DNA from: Jidongwangia harbinensis
Lineage (GTDB): Bacteria > Actinomycetota > Actinomycetes > Mycobacteriales > Micromonosporaceae
Assembly (NCBI RefSeq): GCF_020216025.1
Contig: NZ_JAIWNC010000003.1
Span: 124,001-188,000, forward strand
Length of the DNA: 64,000 nucleotides
Direction of reading: 5' to 3'
Shown: positions 58,239-64,000 of the stretch, one piece after another
How positions within the stretch are numbered: position 1 is the first letter of the stretch
How the letters are laid out: the number at the start of each line of letters is the position of its first letter
Translations under genes and position numbers: made by a program
The notes under the pieces: model-generated
What the model was told of the DNA's origin: nothing
The model's database searches: none
Seen by the model: the letters and a program-made list of their open reading frames with translations, nothing else

Positions 58239-58525
58239 AACGCGATGATCTTTTAGCGCACTTGTCGTCCCTGCCCGCGGACGCTGATATCGGCGTACAA
58301 CTCGGTGACGCTCACCTCGACATCACTGACGTGTCGGCCTGGGGCGACGGAGCTTTCGTGGCTCTCGAATGCCACGAGGCTGATCTCCGCGATGTCATGA
58401 CCGAGTGGAGACTTCGCGTCGACAGGCGCCAAGGGATGACCAGCAACTCGCCTGACTGCACCGGGACGCATCCGCATCCGGCCACCGGGAGCGTTTATCT
58501 CGTCTGCTCCAGCCAGCTGGCGTAG
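58235..58525 (+). CDS. Small hypothetical protein coupled to the preceding gene
   Basis: A 96-residue acidic protein, MKRDDLLAHLSSLPADADIG at the start, then LGDAHLDITDVSAWGDGAFVALECHEADLRDVMTEWRL. The fold looks like a short alpha/beta domain. I recognise similar small proteins beside XRE regulators in actinomycetes but no function. The ATGA overlap with the upstream stop indicates coupled translation, and GAAGG precedes the ATG. Its 3' end overlaps the convergent ABC exporter gene by 31 bp. Confidence 0.65.
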   Translation: MKRDDLLAHLSSLPADADIGVQLGDAHLDITDVSAWGDGAFVALECHEADLRDVMTEWRLRVDRRQGMTSNSPDCTGTHPHPATGSVYLVCSSQLA

Positions 58526-60327
58526 AGCTTGGCGTAGATGGACTCGGGATCCTTGAGCAGTTCGGCATGCGGGCCGCGTTGCACCACGCGGCCCGCGTCG
58601 ACCACGATCACCTCGTCCGCGGCCTGGGCGGTGGAGAGCCGGTGCGCGATCGCGACCGTGGTCCGGCCCCGGGTGACCGCGTCCAGCGCGCGCTGCAACC
58701 GCACCTCGGTGGCCGGGTCGACCGCGCTGGTGGCCTCGTCGAGCACCAACAGGTCGGGGTCCGCCACGTACGCCCGGACCAGCGCCACCAGCTGCCGCTC
58801 CCCCACGCTGAGCGCCTCCCCGCGCTCGCCCACCGAGGTGTCCAGGCCCTGTGGCAGCCCGGCCACCCAGTCGGCCAGGCCGAGTTCGGTGAAGGCCAGG
58901 TCGAGGTCCGCGGCGGTGAGGTCGGGCCGGGCGAAGCGGATGTTCTCCGCCACCGTGGCGTCGAACAGGAAGCCGTCCTGCGGGACCATCACCACGCGCC
59001 GGCGCAGCGACTCGAACCGCACCGAGGTGAGCGGCGTGCCGGACAGCAGCACCTCACCGGACGCCGGGTCCATCAGCCGGGTCAGCAGCTTCGCGAACGT
59101 GGTCTTGCCGCTGCCGGTCTCCCCCACCACCGCGACCCGGGTACGGGCCGGGATGTCCAGGTCCACGTCGGCGAGCACCACGGGCCCATCCAACCGCCCC
59201 GCCGCCGCCCTTGAACCGACTGAAGGCAGTCCGACTGGATAGTGGTAGGACACGTCCCGGAACCGGACGGAAAGCGGCCCGGGCGGCAACGGCACGCCGT
59301 TCTCGGCGGGGTCGGCCACGTCCGGGCGGATGTCCAGCACGTCCAGCACCCGGCGCCAGCCGGCCACCGCGTTCTGCGCCTCGTTCAGCACCTCGGTGGC
59401 GATCTGCACGGGCTGGATAAACAGCGTGACCAGGAAGAGGAACGCGGTGAGCTTGCCGACCGTGAGACCGCCGTCCACGCCCAGCAGCACGCCGATCACG
59501 ACGACTGCGGACAGCGCCACGCCGGCCGCCATCTCGCCGGTGGAGAAGCTCGTGACGCTCATCCGCATGGCCCGCTTCTGGGCGTGCCGCAGGTCCCCGA
59601 TCGCGGTGTCCAGGCGGCGCTCGGTGCGCCCGGCCACGCCGTACGCGCGAATCACCGTGGCGCCGACCACGCTCTCGCCGACCGCGCCGAGCATGACGCC
59701 GGTGCGTTCCCGGACCGTGCGGTAGCGCCGGGCCAGCCGCCGCTGGAACAGCCGGATCACCACGCCGGCCGGCAGGAAGGCGGCGAACACCACCAGCGTG
59801 AGCTGCCACGAGTAGACCAGCATGACGATCGTGGTGACCACCAGCTGCCCGGAGGTGAGCAGCAGCATCACGCCGCCGGTCTGCAGGAACTGGGTGATCT
59901 GGTCGACGTCGCCGGTGACCCGGGAGACCAGCGAACCGCGCCGCTCGGACTGCTGGTGCAGCATCGACAGGTCGTGGATGTGCCGGAACGTGCGGGACCG
60001 CAGCGAGCCGAGCGCGGTCTCGCTGACCGTGAAGAGCCGCCGGGTCATCAGGTAGCCGCAGGCCGTGGAGATCACCAGCGCGGCCACGGTCAGGCCCACG
60101 ACGATCGCGACGACGTCCAGGTGCGGACCGCCGGGAGCACGGATGCCCCGGTCGATGCCCTGCTGCACGGCGATCGGCACGGCGACCCGGCCGGACATCG
60201 AGACCAGCGCGAGCGCGAGCGTGCCGGCCAGCCCGGGGCGGAGTTCCGGCGACAGCGCGAGGCCGCGCCGGAACGTGCCGAAGGCGCCCTCCTCGGCCCG
60301 GTCCGCGACGGCGGTCGCGGTGGTCAC
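58495..60327 (-). CDS. ABC exporter half-transporter (catalytic-site Walker subunit)
   Basis: A 610-residue type IV ABC exporter: six membrane helices in the first ~330 residues, then an ATPase domain with Walker A GETGSGKTT, Walker B LLVLDEATSAVDP and the switch His in AIAHRLST. The signature is degenerate (LSVGERQL instead of LSGGQ). It pairs with the upstream gene, which has the opposite pattern, so the dimer has one working and one degenerate ATP site. GTG 60327 overlaps the stop of that gene (GTGA). A much longer upstream frame is antisense to other genes and rejected. Confidence 0.94.
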   Translation of the reverse strand: MTTATAVADRAEEGAFGTFRRGLALSPELRPGLAGTLALALVSMSGRVAVPIAVQQGIDRGIRAPGGPHLDVVAIVVGLTVAALVISTACGYLMTRRLFTVSETALGSLRSRTFRHIHDLSMLHQQSERRGSLVSRVTGDVDQITQFLQTGGVMLLLTSGQLVVTTIVMLVYSWQLTLVVFAAFLPAGVVIRLFQRRLARRYRTVRERTGVMLGAVGESVVGATVIRAYGVAGRTERRLDTAIGDLRHAQKRAMRMSVTSFSTGEMAAGVALSAVVVIGVLLGVDGGLTVGKLTAFLFLVTLFIQPVQIATEVLNEAQNAVAGWRRVLDVLDIRPDVADPAENGVPLPPGPLSVRFRDVSYHYPVGLPSVGSRAAAGRLDGPVVLADVDLDIPARTRVAVVGETGSGKTTFAKLLTRLMDPASGEVLLSGTPLTSVRFESLRRRVVMVPQDGFLFDATVAENIRFARPDLTAADLDLAFTELGLADWVAGLPQGLDTSVGERGEALSVGERQLVALVRAYVADPDLLVLDEATSAVDPATEVRLQRALDAVTRGRTTVAIAHRLSTAQAADEVIVVDAGRVVQRGPHAELLKDPESIYAKLYASWLEQTR

Positions 60328-62126
60328 GCGGTCACCCCGCTCTCCTCGAGCGCGCGTTCCGCCTCGGCCTGTTCGTACGCCGTGACCAGATTGAGGTACC
60401 CGGGCTCGGTGGCCATCAGGTCGGTGTGCGTGCCGATCGCCGCGACCCTGCCGTTCTCCAGGTAGACGACCTGGTCGGCGAGCGCGATGGTGGCCCGCCG
60501 GTACGCCACCACCAGGATCGAGGCGTCCGCGTCGCCGCCGCGCAGCGCCGCCAGGATGGCCGCCTCCACCCGCGGGTCGACGGCGCTGGTGGCGTCGTCG
60601 AGGACCAGCATGCGGGGCCGCCCGGCCAGCGCGCGGGCCAGCGTCAGCCGCTGCCGCTGCCCGCCGGAGAGCGAGGTGCCGCGTTCGCCGACCGCGGTGT
60701 CCAGCCCGTCGGCGAGGTTCGCCACGAAGCCGTCGGCCTGCGCCAGGCGCAGCGCCGACCAGACCGCCTCGTCGGTCACCGCGGGGCGGTCCAGCGCGAT
60801 GTTGCCGCGCACGGTGTCGTCGAAGACGAACGGCACCTGGGGTACGAGTGCGGCCGCCCCGGCCAGCCCGGACGAACTGAGGTCCCGCACGTCGGTGCCG
60901 TCCAGCCGGACCGTGCCGGACGCCGGGTCCACCAGCCGCACGGCGAGCGAGGCGATCGTCGACTTGCCCGCTCCGGTGGCACCGACCAGGGCCACGGTCC
61001 GCCCGGCCGGCACGGTGAACGACACGTCGTGCAGCACCGGCGGGCCGCCGTCGTACGCGAAGGTGACCCGGTCGAACTCCACTGCGGCCGGACCGGTCCC
61101 GTGCGGCTCGGCCGCGCCGTAGGCGAGGTCGCCGGTCGCCCCGAGCACCGCCTGCACCCGTTCCCAGCCGGCCACGCTGCGCGGCAGCTCGGCGACCACC
61201 CAGCCGATCGCGCGCACCGGGAACGCCAGCACGGTGAACAGGAACGCCACGCTGACCAGCTCGGTCACGCCGAGCGCACCGGTCTGCAGCCGCCACGCAC
61301 CGAGCAGCAGCACGGCCAGCGTGCCGAGGCTGGGCAGCGAGTCCATCAGCGGGTCGAACAGGCCGCGCAGCCGGCCGACCGCGATCAGCGCGTCGCGCAG
61401 CTCGCCGACGTACACGCCGAAGCGCCGCGCCTCGTCGGCCTCCCGGCCCATGGTCTTGACCACCAGCGCGCCGTCGAAGCTCTCGTGCGCCACCGCGCTG
61501 ACCTTGGCGCGCAGTTGCTGGGCCCGGATCTGCCGCGGCGACATCCGCCGCGAGTAGATCACGTTGAGCCCGAACAGCAGCGGGAACAGCGTCACGCCGA
61601 CCAGCGCGAGCACCCAGTCGGTGAGGAACAGCGAGATCACCGCGGCCACGATCATCACGATGGTGCCGACCGCGAACGGCAACGGGGCGATCGGTACGAA
61701 CGCGGCCTCGACGTCGGAGTTGGCGTTCGACAGCAGCGTGCCGGTGGCGTGCCGCTGGTGCCAGGACGGCGGCAGCGCGAGGTAGCGGCGGGTGACCGCG
61801 CGGCGGTACCGGGCCTGCAGGTGGTACTGCATGTAGCCGGCGCCGAGCCGGCGGCCGAAGATGCTCGCCACCCGCAGCACGCTGATGCCGAGGAAGACCG
61901 CGACGATCAGCGCGAGTTCGCCGGCGCCGGCCCGCCGCTCGGCGAACGCGGGCACCACGACGTGGCCGATGACCGCGCCGACGACGTACGCGTTCGCGAT
62001 GATCAGCAATCCGAACAGGCTGCTGCCCACGGTGCCGATGACGAAGAGCCGGGGTTCGGTGCGGATCGCGGTGCCGAGCACGCGCAGGCCCCGCCCGAGC
62101 ACGTCCCGGCTGGCCCTGGTGGTCAA
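60324..62126 (-). CDS. ABC exporter half-transporter (degenerate Walker B subunit)
   Basis: A 600-residue partner of the downstream half-transporter, with six membrane helices and an ATPase domain. Walker A is GATGAGKST and the signature is canonical (LSGGQRQRLTLA), but the catalytic Glu after Walker B is Asp (MLVLDDATSAVDP) and the switch His is replaced by Tyr (VVAYRRAT). Its good signature completes the active site of the partner, so the two genes encode a heterodimeric exporter. Substrate unknown, with lipids or drugs usual. Start 62126 is divergent from the TIGR03085 gene. Confidence 0.94.
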   Translation of the reverse strand: MTTRASRDVLGRGLRVLGTAIRTEPRLFVIGTVGSSLFGLLIIANAYVVGAVIGHVVVPAFAERRAGAGELALIVAVFLGISVLRVASIFGRRLGAGYMQYHLQARYRRAVTRRYLALPPSWHQRHATGTLLSNANSDVEAAFVPIAPLPFAVGTIVMIVAAVISLFLTDWVLALVGVTLFPLLFGLNVIYSRRMSPRQIRAQQLRAKVSAVAHESFDGALVVKTMGREADEARRFGVYVGELRDALIAVGRLRGLFDPLMDSLPSLGTLAVLLLGAWRLQTGALGVTELVSVAFLFTVLAFPVRAIGWVVAELPRSVAGWERVQAVLGATGDLAYGAAEPHGTGPAAVEFDRVTFAYDGGPPVLHDVSFTVPAGRTVALVGATGAGKSTIASLAVRLVDPASGTVRLDGTDVRDLSSSGLAGAAALVPQVPFVFDDTVRGNIALDRPAVTDEAVWSALRLAQADGFVANLADGLDTAVGERGTSLSGGQRQRLTLARALAGRPRMLVLDDATSAVDPRVEAAILAALRGGDADASILVVAYRRATIALADQVVYLENGRVAAIGTHTDLMATEPGYLNLVTAYEQAEAERALEESGVTA

Positions 62127-62250
62127 GTATCCCGTCCTGCCGTAAGTGTCCGCCGGCTCGCCCGGCCTTACCGTCCATCCTGCCGAACCGGTCGGGTTCG
62201 TTCACACTGTTGTGATTGTGTCCGCCGACACATCGAGCCGGCTCGTCCCC

Positions 62251-62256
62251 TACCAT
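62251..62256 (+). promoter_or_regulatory. -10 element of the TIGR03085 gene
   Basis: TACCAT, 6 nt, ATG 62263. It supports the shorter start over the frame opening at 62146. Confidence 0.5.
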
Positions 62257-62262
62257 CCACCC

Positions 62263-62892
62263 ATGACGGACTTCGCCCGGCGGGACCGCCGCGAGCTCGC
62301 CGACCTGCTGCTCGCCACCGGGCCGGACGCACCCACGTTGTGCGAGGGTTGGACCACCCGCGACCTCGCCGCCCACCTGGTGGTGCGCGAGCGCCGGCCG
62401 GACGCGATGGTGGGCATGGTGATCCCGCCGCTGCGCGGGCGCGGTGAGCAGCTGCGCCGGGCGCGGACCGCCGAGCCGTTCGAGCAGCTGGTCGCGGAGA
62501 TCCGCCGGCCGCCGTGGTGGAGCCCGCTGGGCAATCCGCTCACCGACGAGCTGGTCAACAGCGGCGAGATGTTCATCCACCGCGAGGACATCCGGCGCGG
62601 CACGCCCGGCTGGGAACCGCGGGAGCTGGACGCCGGCCAGCAGCGCCTGCTCTGGCGGGGGGTGCGGTTCACCGCGCGGATCGGCCTGCGCCGGCTGCAC
62701 CTGCCCCTGCTGGTCCGGGCGCCCGGCGTCGGCGAGCTGGCGATCGGTGGGGACGACCCGCGCGCCACGCTCACCGGTGACCCCGGCGAACTGACGATGT
62801 TCGTCTCCGGCCGGCAACGCGCCGCGCGGGTGACGATCGACGGCGAGCCGGACGCCGTCGAGCGCCTCCGCACGGCCCGCCTCGGCATCTGA
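62263..62892 (+). CDS. TIGR03085-family (DinB/maleylpyruvate isomerase-like) protein
   Basis: A 209-residue protein of the mycothiol-dependent maleylpyruvate-isomerase-like superfamily. The opening FARRDRRELADLLLATGPDAPTLCEGWTTRDLAAHLVVRERRPDA matches TIGR03085, and the metal-ligand candidates are the His of AHLVVRE and of FIHREDIRRG (about residue 107). Many members are metal-binding enzymes acting with mycothiol, but the reaction here is unknown. ATG 62263 is supported by the upstream -10 box. Confidence 0.9.
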   Translation: MTDFARRDRRELADLLLATGPDAPTLCEGWTTRDLAAHLVVRERRPDAMVGMVIPPLRGRGEQLRRARTAEPFEQLVAEIRRPPWWSPLGNPLTDELVNSGEMFIHREDIRRGTPGWEPRELDAGQQRLLWRGVRFTARIGLRRLHLPLLVRAPGVGELAIGGDDPRATLTGDPGELTMFVSGRQRAARVTIDGEPDAVERLRTARLGI

Positions 62893-62940
62893 ATTGGCCC
62901 AATAGAGTCGGGTCGGATTGGCCCGAACGCTGGGCCAATC
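62893..62940. promoter_or_regulatory. Repeated ATTGGCCC operator sites upstream of the permease gene
   Basis: ATTGGCCCAAT is itself palindromic at 62893-62903. A second ATTGGCCC at 62917-62924 is in direct orientation 24 bp on, and GGGCCAAT at 62932-62939 is inverted, forming a 9-bp perfect inverted repeat (62916-62924 with 62932-62940, 7-bp spacer). The right half ends 6 bp before the -10 box, covering the -35 region, so a bound protein would control the permease promoter. Confidence 0.7.
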
Positions 62941-62946
62941 GACGCC

Positions 62947-62952
62947 TACGGT
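62947..62952 (+). promoter_or_regulatory. -10 element of the permease gene
   Basis: TACGGT, 6 nt, ATG 62959: leaderless-type start directly downstream of the operator cluster. Confidence 0.5.
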
Positions 62953-62958
62953 CGTCCC

Positions 62959-64000
62959 ATGAGCAGATTGACCGTGGGCCAGGGAACCGCCCTCTCCGTC
63001 GGCGCCGTGCTGGGCACCGGCGTCATCTCGATGCCGGCACTGGCCGCGGACGTCGCCGGACCCGCCTCGCTGCTGGCCTGGCTGGTGCTGATCGTGCTGT
63101 CCGCGCCGCTGGCCTGGACGTTCGCCGCGCTGGGCGCCCGGTACCCGGACGGCGGCGGCGTCTCCACCTACGTCCGGCTGGCCTTCGGCTCCCGCGCGGC
63201 GGCCGCGGTGGGCTGGTGCTTCTTCTTCGCGGTGCCGCTGGGCGCGCCGGCCGCGGTGGCGTTCGCCGGCGGGTACGTCGCGGACGTGCTGGGCGGCGGG
63301 CGCACCACCATGCTGGTGACGTTCGCCCTGGTGATGACCGTGGTGTTCACCATGAACTGGTTCGGCCTGCGGATCAGCGGCCGGGTGCAGCTGCTGCTCA
63401 CCGGCACGCTCACCGGGCTGCTGCTGATCACCGTGCTGGCCGCCCTGCCGCACGCCCGGCTCGCCAACCTGGGCCCGTTCGCGCCGCACGGCTGGGCCGC
63501 GATCGGCACCGCGGCGGCCGTGCTGGTGTGGGGCTTCGCCGGGTGGGAGGCGGTGTCCTCGCTGTCCGGCGAATACCGCAACCCGCGCCGCGACGTGCCC
63601 CGGGCGGCCGTGGTGGCGGTGCTCGTGGTCGGCGTGCTCTACCTGGCCGTGGCGGTCACCAGCGTCCTGGTGCTCGGGCCGGCGCTGGGCGGCAGCGCGG
63701 CACCGCTGGCCGACCTGCTCGCGGTCGGCGTGGGCGGGCCGGTACGGGAACTCACCGCGGTGATCGCCGTGCTGCTGACCGTCGGGGCGGTCAACGCGTA
63801 CCTCGCCGGGGCCACCCAGCTGGGCGTGGCGCTGGCCCGCGACGGCGCCCTGCCGCGCCGGATCGTCGGCACCCCGCGCCGGTCGCTGGCCGTGGTCGCC
63901 GCCGGTGGTCTCGGCTCCGCGCTGCTGCCGCTCGACCTGCACCTGGCGATGTTGCTGGTGACCGGGTGCTTCACGCTGGTGTACGTGCTCGGCACCGCGG
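62959..64000 (+). CDS. APC-superfamily amino-acid permease (3' end outside the window)
   Basis: The visible 347 residues contain about nine to ten membrane helices. The APC signature is at the N-terminus (GQGTALSVGAVLGTGVISMPALAADVAGPASLLAWL), followed by ALGARYPDGGGVSTYVRLAFG and helix 6 AVLVWGFAGWEAVSSLSGEYRNPRRDVPRA. This resembles the YjeH-type amino-acid exporters, though direction and substrate are inferred. No stop codon occurs before the window ends. ATG 62959 is supported by the -10 box. The operators upstream suggest substrate-responsive control. Confidence 0.9.
   Translation, partial: MSRLTVGQGTALSVGAVLGTGVISMPALAADVAGPASLLAWLVLIVLSAPLAWTFAALGARYPDGGGVSTYVRLAFGSRAAAAVGWCFFFAVPLGAPAAVAFAGGYVADVLGGGRTTMLVTFALVMTVVFTMNWFGLRISGRVQLLLTGTLTGLLLITVLAALPHARLANLGPFAPHGWAAIGTAAAVLVWGFAGWEAVSSLSGEYRNPRRDVPRAAVVAVLVVGVLYLAVAVTSVLVLGPALGGSAAPLADLLAVGVGGPVRELTAVIAVLLTVGAVNAYLAGATQLGVALARDGALPRRIVGTPRRSLAVVAAGGLGSALLPLDLHLAMLLVTGCFTLVYVLGTA

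Noticed and set aside
58495..63942. 1,815-codon minus-strand frame
   Set aside because: Only the last 610 codons (from GTG 60327) encode a protein. The rest is antisense to, or out of frame with, the neighbouring exporter, TIGR03085 and permease genes.

Overview
The window is very GC-rich DNA with actinobacterial gene families: a CoaE-UPF0157 fusion, a PdtaR-type ANTAR regulator, the Trp-associated membrane protein, TIGR03085, many GTG starts and probable leaderless -10 boxes (TANNNT 6-8 nt before the start codon). Gene order (uvrB, coaE, rpsA, polA, liv operon, ANTAR regulator, tRNA, pyk; then hisI-trpE, trpC-trpB-trpA-lgt) matches the Streptomyces/Micromonospora chromosome core. Taxon is inferred: family Micromonosporaceae, possibly Actinoplanes or a relative. 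Apart from two arrays of accessory genes it looks like ordinary chromosome.

Left part (1-11 kb): a truncated GNAT gene, uvrB (excision repair), coaE (last step of CoA synthesis), rpsA (ribosomal protein S1), a SAM methyltransferase, a DUF2945/DUF3140 pair, an ArsR regulator and polA. 11-18 kb: a complete branched-chain amino-acid ABC operon (livK-H-M-G-F, minus strand) with a hairpin between binding protein and permease, then an ANTAR response regulator coupled to a lipoprotein, and a tRNA with anticodon CAA but a short variable loop. 18-24 kb: an ECF sigma factor with its putative anti-sigma partner, a DUF308 membrane protein, thioesterase II and pyruvate kinase.

24-32 kb: two adjacent paralogous ~1,350-1,400-residue membrane-anchored STAND NTPases with WD40 propellers, sharing their start-proximal DNA. 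This is the strongest candidate for an undescribed (signalling or defence) system. A 40-bp perfect palindrome separates them from the glutamate synthase operon (gltBD). 38-49 kb: a GNAT protein, a FAD monooxygenase, lgt and a split tryptophan cluster. The units trpC-(16-codon ORF)-trpB-trpA and hisI-trpE-membrane protein are separated by about 1.6 kb holding a repeat-rich gene and a 35-bp tandem array.

49-64 kb: a repeat-rich proline-rich protein, an ABC-2 exporter with its TetR regulator and a palindromic operator, a DUF2470 (haem-type) gene divergent from a cysteine-poor S4 paralogue across two abutting DtxR/IdeR-like iron boxes, a HAD hydrolase, an XRE-TPR regulator divergent from two coupled small genes, a heterodimeric ABC exporter, a TIGR03085 protein, and the start of an APC amino-acid permease behind repeated ATTGGCCC operators. 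No insertion sequence, prophage, integrase or CRISPR array was seen.
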